A stretch of DNA of 64,000 nucleotides from Callipepla californica brunnescens (Eukaryota; Chordata; Aves; Galliformes; Odontophoridae). The stretch spans positions 186,001-250,000 of the forward strand of contig JALIRH010000145.1 in assembly GCA_023055505.1 (NCBI GenBank), in the 5' to 3' direction. A program made the translations under genes and the position numbers. How positions within the stretch are numbered: position 1 is the stretch's first letter; every line of letters starts with the position of its first letter. A model generated the notes under the pieces. That model saw only the letters and a program-made list of their open reading frames with translations. It ran no database searches and was not told the origin of the DNA. This document shows, piece by piece, positions 26,621 through 37,649 of the stretch.

Positions 26621-27546
26621 CTCCTTTTATCTTAATAGAATATTTGATTATTTCAGGATTTAAACATTTATTTCCCTTAGTAGTGAAATCAGTTTAGAAT
26701 GTAATCGTACAGATGTTACCATTAAACTTTAGAGAAATACAAAACACCCAGGATCTGGTCTCCTTCCTCATCAACAGTGAGAGGCAATCATATTCAGGCT
26801 TGATCCATGTCCTACCAGTAGGAAATGCTCGTTTCTTTGCACACTGGCTATGAAAACAAACTATGATCATTACCCTGGTCACTGGTTTAGCTGTCAAAAC
26901 TAGCAAGATGAAATATACAGAACGTAAGAGAAGCTATAGTTTTGTGAGATAGATGCCTTCAAACATGATTAGAGTAATTACAGAATAGGAGTTGAATTTT
27001 TAAAAATAATAATATTTCATGGATACAGTTTTTTTCATGGATACAGCACAGCATTTTCAAAAAATTTATCTGTTGATATTTTTAGAAATTTGATTTTCCA
27101 TCTTGATCACCAAGAGTGATTATGGACATACTGTGCTTTTTATTTTTATTTTTTGATTTTTTTTTGCAGTAAGCTGATTATCTAGAGATAATCAGAACAT
27201 ATAAAAGGTATATTTCACTATTTTGAGATTATATTTTAAATGTGATTGTAATTGTGTGACCAGTCACTGAGAAACAATGAGCCAGTTAAATATGGTAAGT
27301 ATAATTCTAGTTTACCAGAGTTTCAATGTAATTGCTTTTGTCACTTCATTTTCTAAGTACCTGCCTTGAAAGCTCTAGCCAAAATAAAATTTCACTGAGC
27401 ACTTGTCAACAGCCTCTGCATAGCATGTTTTTCATTTATTTGTCTCCTCTGTATTTCAGGTGAAGGTATTCTGTACAGAAGATTTTCTGAATGTTAAGGC
27501 TGAGTATCATGCTCACATAAACCTGGAAAATCTGAATCTTTTTTCC

Positions 27547-27578
<32 letters not shown>

Positions 27579-30500
27579 GATTCTCAAATGTACATGTGTT
27601 CCGCTCCACACCCCCATGTTTCATGTATTTCTACTGATGACAATGAATGAAGCTGCATAATTGAGGACCTGTTCTACTCACTGCAAATATAGACATTCAC
27701 AGGGATCATTTCAGTTATCATGGCAGTTCATCTAGTAAAAGTCCACTCAGTTGTACCTATTCTTTAGCTATGCACAGAAGCATGATACAACATCTGTATG
27801 TGCTTAAAATTTCACCTTTTTTTTCATATGCTTTGGAATCATTTTTAAAAATATAGCACCTCCTCAGATGGTATACTGTCCTCAGACTGCTATGACTACA
27901 AAGATGTGCCTTGCTATTTAAGTTCAAGCAAATGAATTTGCAATAAGATGTAAGTTTAGGAATAATGATAGACTTCTCTGATCTTTACTCAGACGAAACA
28001 CTTACATGTAGCTCTGTAACTAAGATTACTTAATTAGAAGGTCCCTAATAGAAGACATTTAGTAAAACAATCCCAAAATGATGAGAAAATCAGAAATAAT
28101 CACGAATAAATGAAATCATTAAAGCAAAATGCAGATACAACTTTGTATCTACATGTTAAATTCTCCATGACCTCAGTTTCTTGAATATTTCATAAGTAAA
28201 TATTCTCAATATTTTTAGAGAAGAGACATCTAAATTTAAAGGGATATTTATTCATTTTTGACACAGGAATGAACAAAAAGACACTTTGAATTTCCTATTT
28301 GGAATACATTCTAATATAATATACTTTTGTTAGGTATACTCAGATCTAATGCTAAAGGCTATCTGCAAAGCAATCTGTAGCATTCAGATAACACTGAAGA
28401 ATATAAACTGACAAAATTTCTTCCTTGTGATAGTTTAAAGCAAGCTTCAGTATTTGCTGAAAATGTTTTAAAGAGGTTCTCTGAGCATTATTTTGATAGT
28501 ATAAAAGAAATAATTTTGTCCTTCAACTTTTATCAGTGCTTCTGAGCTACAGGACTAGTACGCATTTCTGTAAGTTGTTTACATAAGTTACAATTCCAGT
28601 AAAGCAGTTAGTTCTTCAAATTAAATAAATGTGAAAAGTGCATCTTCTACCACCCTGTGGAAGTTTAGAATCACTGCATATTATCACACCCCATTAAACC
28701 TACCCAGCTAAATTCATACTTAATGGATTTACACACCAAGCAACACTTAAAACAAAAGACCTCTGTCCAGCTCAACACACGCTTATGCAGTACAAAATTT
28801 GCATTAAAAATGTTTGATATGTTGGCAACGTTGCCTTTATACCAAGAACCATTTTTTTTTAGGTAAAGTGTAGTAATACACAGATGTGGAATCAAAAGTA
28901 TCTAGCAACAAAGTATATAACTGCGATTTATAATTTCTGTCCCCTCCCCATAGTATCGTTAAAAATTCAAGATAGTACAAGTGTCTTTTGGAATACTGCA
29001 GTGAAGTAAATCACTCTTATTATGAATCTATTTCTTCTACCTAACAATATTATTTCACTGGGGTTTTTATTCTATCTTATTTTGCTTTTGCAAATTCTAT
29101 AGTTGGTATGAAGCTAATAAATGGAAAAATAATTTTAGTATATTTTTAACTTTACTCCTATAAATTATAACTTGGAAAATAAGCTTCATAGCTTCTCCAG
29201 TTTTCAGCACATATTGTAAAACGTTATGTTGTTTCATTCAGATTTCTAGGCTTTCTTTCAAAGTATAATTCTTAATACAGTAGATTAATCTGAGCACATA
29301 ATTAAAAAAATCTTTCATTTATCCTGTTTCAGCCCTTCTCTCTTTCAGTTCTACACTTGTCAGTGCTGCAGTTCTAGGAATGTATCTTCTTTTTCTTAAT
29401 AAATGTATTTCACTCAAAAGAAGTAATAGGAAAACGATAATAAATCAATAAAAAGTAGTTCTGAAAAAGAAAAAATCCTCTTCTAAAACAGAAAAGTAGG
29501 CTATACATGACATCAGTTCTGGAAAAAAAATAATTTAGCAGTTGTGAGCCTGAAGATTTATTACTTGCATTTTATCACACTGGAATCTTTGAACAAAAAT
29601 GTTGTTCTTTCTCTTGAGTTACAGAGCAGCTGTGTGAATATTTTTAGTGAAGTACAAACAGTTTCAGGAGGTTAATTCATCAGTGATACACACTGCTATA
29701 TATAGGAGCTTAAAGAGTAAATGTGATAAGTGTGAATTTCATGAGTACAAGACTATGCCTATGTGAGGATAGCTGAGCCACGTATAAAACTTGAACAAAT
29801 TCTGTTCAAAGAAACATGTCCCAGTTGTGTTAGGAATGATAGCTTAATAGTAGAGACCATAGAGGTAAAAATTAACAATGACCTTATTTGTTTTATAGTT
29901 ATAAAAATTATGTAGTGGCTATGATTTCATTCATGCAATAGTAAATCTCTAATCATTATAGACAAGGTTCTGAGCATACAGTGATAGATATATTTTCTTA
30001 AGTTAACTTCGGGCCTTTCCCTTCCTGACCAGTGTTTATTTTTGGCCATGGAGGTGCTTTTTTTAGTTTTGTTTACATATTTCTGTATACTAAGTAAAAA
30101 AAAACCTCCTGATTCCTACTAATATTAAAAACAAACAATCAAGCAAAAAAACACTAATTGGTAAGCTAACATAAGTAAATGGTTTGTATGTGTGTCTGCA
30201 TTTATACTACATGTGGAGTGAAACTATCCATGTGTTAAACTGTAGAACAGTATGACAAATTACATTTACCACCTGTGACTACCTCACCTGGTTTGTAACC
30301 ACTGAACCTTGTCTGCCAGGATTTATTCTAACGCTCCAATTCTCTAAGCTGCTTCAAGCAGCATGCAAAATAACCAGAAATACTAAGGCAGAGTAACTAC
30401 TTTGTAGTATTCCACATGCTTTTTCTGTTCATGTGTGCTTCAGGAGTGGCAAATCGTACATGTTAGCTAGTTTTAAATATTTTAGGATGTCTGTCATAGA

Positions 30501-31169
30501 AAGAAGAATGTCACTTTTTCATGTCATCAGTGGATTGTAAGAGTGTAGACTGGGATTAATGTCTCAAGGTGGATATCTTGAGGAGATTTTTTTATTTTTA
30601 AAGGAGGACTGATGATTTTTATAGGGTAGTGATATCCTTATATTGCTCTGATTTCAGGGTCTTTCTTTGCATTACATTAAGTAATAAGAAGTTATCTACA
30701 ATTTTGATTTATGGATAAGGTCCTCCTGTCCCTGACATATCTTGCTTTATTCAGGATCTTCACATTTATTACATTTTTCATAGTCTTGGTGACACAAGGG
30801 GGAATGTGACAAAAAAAAAACCTGCAAAAAGGAAGCAAATTCGTTTTTGGTATTGGGAAGGAGGAGGACTGCCTTTCAGAGTTTCACCTGGTTTCCATAG
30901 AAGCCTTTATGTACATGGAAAGAAAAATCACAATTTTTCATGTGTCTACTTGGAGAAAAAAAAAAAAAATAGACCAGTTTATGCACTGATTAGTCCATTT
31001 GATTTAGATCCATTATTCAGTGGATATAGAAGGGGAGAACTGATTCCTGGTTGCGATTTGAACGTCAGAAACATCAGAGTTTTTTGATGTGGCATCTCAC
31101 ATGTCCAAATAAACAGCTCTGCCTTGCTGAACTGAATACTATTATATAAAATCTCCTTTTTGTAGATTT
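26621..31169. other. AT-rich unique DNA, 4.5 kb
   Basis: No gene or interspersed repeat recognised. It contains a run of 23 T at 27553-27575 followed by acag. This resembles a splice acceptor or an inverted poly(A) tail, but neither reading has support around it. There is a T-rich patch near 27137-27168. Open frames reach only 93 codons (30806-31087), in low-complexity Lys-rich sequence. Confidence 0.6.
27553..27575. repeat. Poly-T run of 23
   Basis: An uninterrupted run of about 23 T, preceded by a T/C-rich stretch. No target duplication or retrocopied body is visible on either side. Confidence 0.9.
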
Positions 31170-31366
31170 ACAAAAAAACAGAATAATGGGGATTGGAATG
31201 GACCTCTGGAGAACATCTAGTTCACCCCCTTTCTGATAAAGAGGGTTTCCTACAATAGGTTGCACTGGAAAGTGTCTATGCTGATTTTAAATAGCTCCAG
31301 AGAAGGTGACTTCACAGCCTCTCTGGGCAGCCTGTTCCAGTGTTCTGTAACCTACAGTAAAGAAAC
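31170..31366 (-). mobile_element. CR1 LINE, left part, split by an LTR
   Basis: This is the 3' end of a CR1 on the minus strand: gattggaatggacctctgga, then gaacatctagttcaccccct, then gggcagcctgttccagtgtt. It stops at cagtaaagaaac where LTR copy C begins. The CR1 resumes after the LTR at 31901, so the two parts are one element cut by the insertion. Confidence 0.9.
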
Positions 31367-31900
31367 TGTCTACAGTTTATGGGCCAGTTCAGACAGGTTC
31401 TGTGACTAATGGGGCAGAGAGACCCATAGATCCATGCCCCAGTGAAGAGAAAAAGTGAAAAGGGAATTGGTAGGGAGATGGACCTGAAAAACAATGGCAA
31501 CTAAGTAAGATATTGGGAAGCAAACTAACACAATACAATACAATATATTTAGAATTGAAGCTAATTAATCAATTAAAATGAGAGAAAGAGTGTCCAAAAA
31601 CTGAAAGTTTTACTCTAGCGCCGAAGGTGAGATGGCTTGAGGGCACACACACTGCCAAAAGGGAAAGACGAACTTCATAACTTGCCAACAGTTTTATTTT
31701 TCCCTCTCAATGGATAACAGAAAAATGCAAAGTAACACATAGTCCTCTGGGGTACACAGTTGTTCTTCTCTTTTGAGACAGGTATACCTGGAAATTCCAA
31801 TGATCCATGGAACTGGAGCATTAGCTCTTTAACTCCCAGAGCACTACATGATATTACAATTTGGAATACCGATAAAAAAAGAATTCACGAAACCATGACA
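31367..31900 (-). mobile_element. Solo LTR nested in CR1 (copy C)
   Basis: It starts tgtctacagtttatgggcc and ends aaaccatgaca, with the family body between (guanine-poor variant, aaatattgggaag-type middle, then agtcctctggggtacacagt). Its flanks are gaaac on the left and taagt on the right. These differ, but joining the CR1 across the site points to an original GAAGT target, which would make a decayed 5-bp duplication. It is a solo LTR with no internal viral genes. Confidence 0.86.
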
Positions 31901-32105
31901 TAAGTTCTTTCTCATGTTTGTATGGAACTTCCTGTTTTCCAGTTTGTGTCTATTGCCTCTTGTCCTGTTGCTGGGCACTGCTGAAAAAAGCCTATCCCTG
32001 TCCATTTAACTCACATTCCTAAGTTATCTATAAAAGTGTTAAGACCTCCCCTAAGTCATTTCTTCTCCAGAGTGAACAGTCAGTTCCCATGTGTGTTGAC
32101 TGATT
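31901..32105 (-). mobile_element. CR1 LINE, right part, split by an LTR
   Basis: It continues the CR1 from 31366: taagttctttctcatgtttg, attgcctcttgtcctgttgc, tgggcactgctgaaaaaagc and cttctccagagtgaacagtc. The order and spacing fit the CR1 ORF2 end once the LTR is removed. Confidence 0.9.
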
Positions 32106-32339
32106 TCAGAACAGAGTGAAAATCAGGAACTCATTTCCACACCAGAGGATCTGATAGATTCCATGCAATGGGAACAGATGAACACTGGTGAGACAAAAGC
32201 TGTACGGTACTCTGTATGACTGCACAATCATGTTTCAAAGGCACATTACCCAGTGATCTAAATATCAGAGACGTCTTCTGAATTTTCCCATTATTTCTTT
32301 CTTATACTGGAAATTTCTATTCCCTTCTACTTTTCTACT

Positions 32340-32482
32340 GCTCTTTCCCTTCCCCTTCCCATTTTTCCCTTCCCCTTTTCCCCTTCCCCTTCCCCTTCCC
32401 ATTTTTCCCTTCCCCTTTTCCCCTTCCCCTTCCCCTTCCTCTTCCTCTTTCTTTCCTTCTTTCCTTCCTTCTTTCTCTTTCG
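32340..32482. repeat. Pyrimidine tract with 40-bp tandem unit
   Basis: The tract is nearly pure C/T. A 40-bp unit marked by catttttcccttcccctttt occurs twice (its atttttccc motif at 32361 and 32401). It is followed by CCTCTT and CTTT repeats to about 32482. The minus strand carries many runs of three or four G spaced by two to four bases, a pattern able to form G-quadruplexes. Confidence 0.9.
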
Positions 32483-33254
32483 TACCCATATTTTAGGATT
32501 GGAAAAAGGAGATACGCATCTGAGATAAATCTTCATATAACAGGCATAACCTATCTGTTGCTTATCTTGTAGAAATAGAAAAGACCCTTTAACTTTTACA
32601 GATGTTCTGAATAAAAGACAAAGAGAAAAAAAATCTGTTCATAGATCCTACTTTTGAAGTATTTCCTACATTTGTTTGTCACTGCTCTGTTCATATTTTA
32701 TTAATATTTTAATTCTGTTTGAAAATATTAGAAGGGAACAGGGATTTTCAGTTAAGAATGTGTATTTACTTATCTTGTTAATGAACTTTTTGTTGAGATT
32801 AATGGATAGCACTACAGAATATTTTATTTTAGATGGTTAGAATCAGTTGTGTGCGATGAATAATAGCAAGATGCATTGCCAGGTGAATAATGACAACAAT
32901 TACCAGAACATTTATTGTACTAGAAGATAAATACACTGTCATGATTAGAACCAAATTATTTGGTGTAACTGGTAAATATTGAACAATTTATATTTGTTTG
33001 TTGAAAGCATTCTTAACCGAAAATAAATTTCTTTTCTGAAATGGCATTACAAAGAAATTATGAACATGATATAACTTAAAAGACACAGGCAAAAGTCAGT
33101 TTCAAAGACAATTTTTCTAAGTATTCATATTACCTCACAGCATTTCTTTGGGTTTTCTAATTACATATTAATTATGGTAATTAATGAAGGAAATAAGATA
33201 TATCAAATATGTAAATGTGTATTCAAACTGAATATGAAGAAGGTGGGAAATTTA

Positions 33255-33321
<67 letters not shown>
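33255..33321. repeat. GATA tetranucleotide microsatellite
   Basis: About 16-17 uninterrupted units of ATAG/GATA over 67 bp. Uninterrupted tetranucleotides of this length are usually polymorphic. Confidence 0.97.
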
Positions 33322-33322
<1 letters not shown>

Positions 33323-34219
33323 AAAGGTGAAGATTTGGGAAGAACTTTAAGATGTTTTATTTACAGTTGCCACTAGGGCTAGAGGCACTACTATTTCATG
33401 AATTATTTTTCACAATTGGTTGTTGCAGCAAGATGAGACCCTGAATAAACAAAATATGCAGAGGAACCTGGAGCCTAATTGAGAATCATTCTCTTAATGT
33501 ATACTTTATCAATAAGTCTCGTAATTAAAAGGTACTAAGATGCTTCAAACTTCAGCGTCTAGTAAATGTAATTAAAATTTTGCTTTCATCATCGGTAAAT
33601 GATATTTTAATCCAAAAGTGACTACATGAGATTTCATTAACTGTGAAAGAAAAGAAAGGAGAACTGTTATTTACAACTTATTATGATATTTGAAAGTTTT
33701 CTAATAATCCAAGTTCATAAAGAGTATTAAATGCTCCAGAATGTTTACTTTGTAGTAAATAAATGCATTCTTGTTTGGGTCAACAAACTCATGGCAATTT
33801 CTACCTAAAGCAAATTCTAGGCTTTCTTTATAATGAAATGGTATGTCACATTTTCCAGAAAAAGACAGCATCTGGAAAGGAAAAAAATAAATTAAACTTT
33901 TAACCTAATGTCTGAGCAAGTTATTCTTCCTAAATATATACAGTGAATAGATTAGTCTAGTACAGAGTATAAAGTGAGGATTAATACCTAGGAGGCTAAA
34001 AATGTAGATAACAGTGATATAAACACAATGCACGTTACCTCTCTCAATTACATATAAAATCTGAGATAAATGTTTGATAGTCTAAACATTCTTTCAGAAG
34101 AACAACCTGTATAACTTTGCATACAGATTTGGAGATTTTGAGTGGGAATTGCTATGTTAGCTGGATGTACAGGCGTAGAGGGAAATTTTCTGAATAAATT
34201 GTTGTATATAAATCATCAT

Positions 34220-34775
34220 TAATATGGTTTGGCCCGGTTTCATGATGATTGATGCAGGAGAGACCCACAGACCCACGCCCTGGGAAAGGGGAAGGGGGAA
34301 AGGGAAAACTGAGATGGGCCTAAAAACAAAACAGCGGCAGCGATCTGAGGAGGAAAGCTAGTTTACTAAATAAGATATCAGAAAGCAAAATAATACAATA
34401 TAATATAATATAATTGGAATTGAAACTAATAAATCAAATCAAATGAGCAAGAGAGAGTGTCTGATAAACCGAAGGCCTTATGCTAACGCTGCAGGCAAGA
34501 TGGCAGCGAGCACCCACTGATGAGTTGATCCCAAAGGAAAGAGAGTGTCTCTTGATACACAAACAGTTTTGTATCTTTCCCTCTGAGCAGAAATACATTA
34601 AAATGCAAAGCATCACACAGTCCTCTGGGGAATGTAGTTCTTCTTCTCTTCTGAGACAGGTATATCCAAAACTATCGATGATCCACGGAGCTGGAGCATT
34701 AACTCTTTAACTTTTAATGCACTACATGATGTTATGACGTGGAATACCAGTACCAAAAATCAAAAAACCATGACA
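34220..34775 (-). mobile_element. LTR, same family, 5'-clipped copy (copy D)
   Basis: It begins within the family consensus at about atggtttggcccggtttcat, so the first 20 or so bases, including TGTCA, are missing. It continues through the G-run tract (ggaaaggggaagggggaaag), agcggcagcgatctgaggag and gagagagtgtctgataaacc, and ends aaaccatgaca at 34775. No target duplication can be read because one end is lost. The open frames here (34434-34616 and 34480-34710) are LTR sequence. Confidence 0.87.
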
Positions 34776-34860
34776 TCTAAATTTAATTTTCCTACTTCTA
34801 AAGACAACTCTATTAAAGCTGCATGTGTTCCAGTGTTTGAGAGTTTTTGTGGATTACCCA
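34776..34860. other. Short unique spacer between two LTRs
   Basis: 85 bp of AT-rich sequence separate the two LTR families. Nothing else is seen in it. Confidence 0.5.
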
Positions 34861-34960
34861 TGTCACGCTCCAATATAAAGGAGGGAAACAAGGTTCTTTG
34901 ATTATGTGTATACCCGATAGCGAGATTAAGACACAACCGGCCAAATGTTAGCCCAACCAG

Positions 34961-34966
34961 TTTATT
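34961..34966 (-). promoter_or_regulatory. LTR polyadenylation signal
   Basis: AATAAA on the minus strand within the LTR-like element, about 100 bp before its 3' end. The position fits an R/U5 border. Confidence 0.5.
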
Positions 34967-35233
34967 ACAATTACTAGTTGCTTAGGGATATGGGGAAGGG
35001 AAGGTGAGCAATAGAAAAGGAATAAAAAAAAAAGCAAGGAGTCTTGATAGAAAGCAAGAGAGATATAATCACCACCATGGGTCCAACGAGGTTCGTAGTC
35101 TCAGGAACTCATCTGGTCACCGCGGGGGATGGGAGATGGCAGCAAGCAGGCCTCAGGGTCCGTCTTCGGGAGTTCTCCTCAAAGATTTTCTCTTTGGGAG
35201 TTCTTCTCCAAAATCCTTGGTTTGGTGAAGGTC

Positions 35234-35245
35234 TTTTTATCCCCC
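35234..35245 (-). promoter_or_regulatory. LTR TATA-like box
   Basis: GGGGATAAAAAGACC on the minus strand, the only good TATA candidate in the element, lying upstream of the polyadenylation signal. Activity is not known. Confidence 0.5.
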
Positions 35246-35612
35246 AATTCTCAGGTGTTTTTTCCTTTTCTCTTGGTTTGTGTGACATGTCTGGCCTAAC
35301 AGATAAACCAGCAGTGGATGTTGCCTTCCTTGCCATGCAGGAGCATTGTCTTTCTGTGGTGGTCAGCTTCTCCAAGCCGTACCCCCCGGAAAAGACTACT
35401 TGCACATATTTCTGCTTATCTTTACAACCATAAGCAGAGACAGTGAGGCACCGTAACACCCATCTGGGTAACCGGCAGTTATCAGTCAGGGTCTTGTCAC
35501 CAGAAAAGGCCTTACGAAGCAAGCTTTGAGACAAAAGAAGGGAAAAACAGTTTCTGTCTTTCACAACCCAATAAACCACAGATTTATGATACCTCTTGTC
35601 CATTAATAGTGT

Positions 35613-36388
35613 AGTTACCTGAGTACTGGTCTTGCCTATAACCAGAATTTTTAGCTTAAATCTGCATGAATTTTAATTATCTACAGACCTGATTTTTTTT
35701 TTCCATGAAAAGAATCAGTGAATGAAATTTCCTGAAAGTGTGGATTTAAGGTAGCTGACTGAAGTGATCATTTAAAAAGTTAATTGTTTGTATCTATTTG
35801 TTGTAATCCAGAAAATCATCATTGCTAACACAACATTATAAGAAAACAGTCAGAGTTACATCAAAACTTTTCATATGCATTTCGTTGCTATTAGCAAAAC
35901 ATTATTTACCATATAATTCCCTTACATTTCCATAGGCTAAATTTTGAAAAAAATCAGTTTCACTTTCTTTTAATCTCTCACTTTTTCTATGTAAACCACT
36001 ATCCTTCCTACTGGCAAGAACACTTTCATGTAATACTGCTGCTGCTTCTGCTATGGCTGGAACTTGCTCTGAAACCAGGGTCTGGTTTTGAATTTGCATC
36101 AGGATCATCTACTTTGTTTACTTCACTGCTGCATTGTTTCTTATGCTTGCCAGCTTGTCTTTTGATCACTATGACATAATCACTATTTCTGGCAGTTCAG
36201 TAGATGTACTTGTCATTTACCACCCTATTTTGTTTCTGTCATGCTATCCATATTTGTTTTTCACAGTGATTGTATTTACTTCTCACAGTTACAGTTGTCA
36301 AAATCTCTCAAGCATTCTGTTCATCAAAGTTCTATTATTTATTTTATTTATATAATTTTTTACAAATATTTGACAAAATCTGGAGTGT
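35613..36388. other. AT-rich unique intergenic DNA
   Basis: No gene or repeat recognised. The region is AT-rich, and its open frames of 68 and 73 codons are not convincing. Confidence 0.6.
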
Positions 36389-36595
36389 AAGAAAGAAGAA
36401 GAGAGAGGGAAAGGGAGAGGGAAAGGGACAGGGAGAGGAGAAGTAGAAAGGGGAAAGGCAAGGCAAGGCAAGGCAAGCGGAAAGCGAAGGCGTAGGGAAG
36501 GGAAAGGAAGGTAAAGGAAGGGAAGGGAAGGAGAAAGGAAGGAGAAAGGAAGGAGAAAGGAAGGAGAAAGGAAGGAGAAAGGAAGGAGAAAGGAC
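36389..36595. repeat. Purine-rich tract with GGCAA and 11-mer repeats
   Basis: About 205 bp are almost all A/G on the plus strand. Three parts are visible: GGGAAA/GGGAGA-like repeats (36406-36450); four GGCAA units at about 36457-36476; and six exact copies of an 11-mer GGAGAAAGGAA from 36530 to 36595, the last base changed. GGCAA is the complement of the TTGCC pentamer that fills the array starting 95 bp downstream. Confidence 0.93.
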
Positions 36596-36690
36596 GACTT
36601 TTCTGACTAAATTTCAAATTTAGCCTTTTTCCTTTATTTTGAAGATATATAGATACTCTTCCTGCTCTTGTACCACATTAGTCTTTATAC
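36596..36690. other. Spacer between two inverted repeat tracts
   Basis: 95 bp of ordinary AT-rich sequence between the purine tract and the TTGCC array. If the two tracts paired, this would be the loop. Confidence 0.6.
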
Positions 36691-37620
36691 TTCCTTGCCT
36701 TTCCTTTTTCCTTTCCTTGCCTTTCCTTTTGCCTTGCCTTGCCTTTTGCCTTGCCTTGCCTCTTGCCTTGCCTTGCCTTGCCTCTTGCCTTGCCTCTTGC
36801 CTTGCCTTGCCTTGCCTTGCCTCTTGCCTTGCCTTGCCTTGCCTCTTGCCTTGCCTTGCCTTGCCTCTTGCCTTGCCTTGCCTCTTGCCTTGCCTCTTGC
36901 CTTACCTTGCCTTGCCTTGCCTCTTGCCTTGCCTTGCCTCCTGCCTTGCCTTGCCTTGCCTCTTGCCTTGCCTTGCCTTGCCTCTTGCCTTGCCTTGCCT
37001 CTTGCCTTGCCTTGCCTTGCCTTGTCTTGCCTTGCCTTGCCTTGCCTCTTGCCTTGCCTCTTGCCTTGCCTTGCTTTGCCTCTTGCCTTGCCTTGCCTTG
37101 CCTTGCCTCTTGCCTTGCCTTGCCTTGCCTTGCCTCTTGCCTTGCCTTGCCTTGCCTCTTGCCTTGCCTTGCCTTGCCTTGCCTCTTGCTTTGCCTTGCC
37201 TTGCCTCTTGCCTTGCCTTGCCTCTTGCCTTGCCTTGCCTTGCCTTGCCTTGCCTCTTGCCTTGCCTCTTGCCTTGCCTTGCCTTGCCTTGCCTTGCCTT
37301 TTGCCTTGCCTTGCCTTGCCTTTTGCCTTGCCTTTTGCCTTGCCTTGCCTTTTGCCTTGCCTTGCCTTTTGCCTTGCCTTGCCTTGCCTTTTGCCTTGCC
37401 TTTTGCCTTGCCTTTTGCCTTGCCTTGCCTTGCCTTGCCTTGCCTTTTGCCTTGCCTTGCCTTTTGCCTTGCCTTTTGCCTTGCCTTTTGCCTTGCCTTG
37501 CCTTGCCTTTTGCCTTGCCTTTTGCCTTGCCTTGCCTTTTACCTTGCCTTGCCTTTTGCCTTCCCTTCCCTTCCCTTCCCTTCCCTTCCCTTCCCTTCCC
37601 TTCCCTTCCCTTTCCTTTTT
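36691..37620. repeat. TTGCC/TTCCC satellite-like array, about 930 bp
   Basis: The array starts with mixed TTCC/TTGCC, becomes TTGCC pentamers from about 36728 to 37560 and ends in about ten TTCCC pentamers (37561-37612). At irregular spacing the pentamer is lengthened to a 7-mer. TTTTGCC is used at both edges (36727-36757 and 37297-37560) and TCTTGCC in the middle (36760-37268). The plus strand has almost no A; exceptions sit near 36904 and 37541. Since neither strand of TTGCC can make a stop codon in any frame, long frames arise in several phases (for example 387, 336 and 301 codons on plus and 323 on minus). These translate to LPCLA-like or GKARQ-like pentapeptide repeats and are not evidence of a gene. 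Confidence 0.96.
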
Positions 37621-37649
37621 TCCACAGCCATGTGCATTCAATAGCTTAA

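Larger units (their letters stand above)
32106..34219. other. Unique DNA with C-rich tandem and GATA repeat
   Basis: No gene recognised. It holds the pyrimidine tandem repeat at 32340-32482 and the GATA microsatellite at 33255-33321. The overlapping Lys/Gly- and Glu-rich minus-strand frames (32265-32536) are translations of the simple repeat and are not genes. Confidence 0.65.
34861..35612 (-). mobile_element. Solo LTR-like element of a second family
   Basis: The element is read on the minus strand. A TATA-like GATAAAAAGACC sits at about 35234-35245. It is followed some 270 bp later by a polyadenylation signal AATAAA (34961-34966 as tttatt on plus), and the end is GCGTGACA at 34861. This order of U3, promoter, R, signal and U5 ending in CA is what an LTR looks like. 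The right (U3) boundary is uncertain: I found no clean target duplication. It is GC-richer than its surroundings. The 164-codon minus frame 35109-35603 and the 129-codon plus frame 35044-35433 lie inside it and resemble no viral protein. Confidence 0.6.

Noticed and set aside
27553..27660. T run followed by acag as a splice acceptor, or as the tail of a retrocopied gene
   Set aside because: The downstream frame is short and unrecognised, and no retrocopy body or target duplication is visible.
32265..32536. Lys/Glu/Gly-rich small proteins on the minus strand
   Set aside because: Translations of the C/T tandem repeat; two overlapping phases show the same bias.
31367..34775. Copies C and D as the two LTRs of one provirus
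   Set aside because: The sequence after copy C continues the interrupted CR1, and no viral internal genes lie between them, so each is a separate solo insertion.
35109..35603. 164-codon minus-strand frame as a retroviral or host gene
   Set aside because: It lies across the U3 and leader part of an LTR-like element, includes the TATA-like site and has no recognisable domain.
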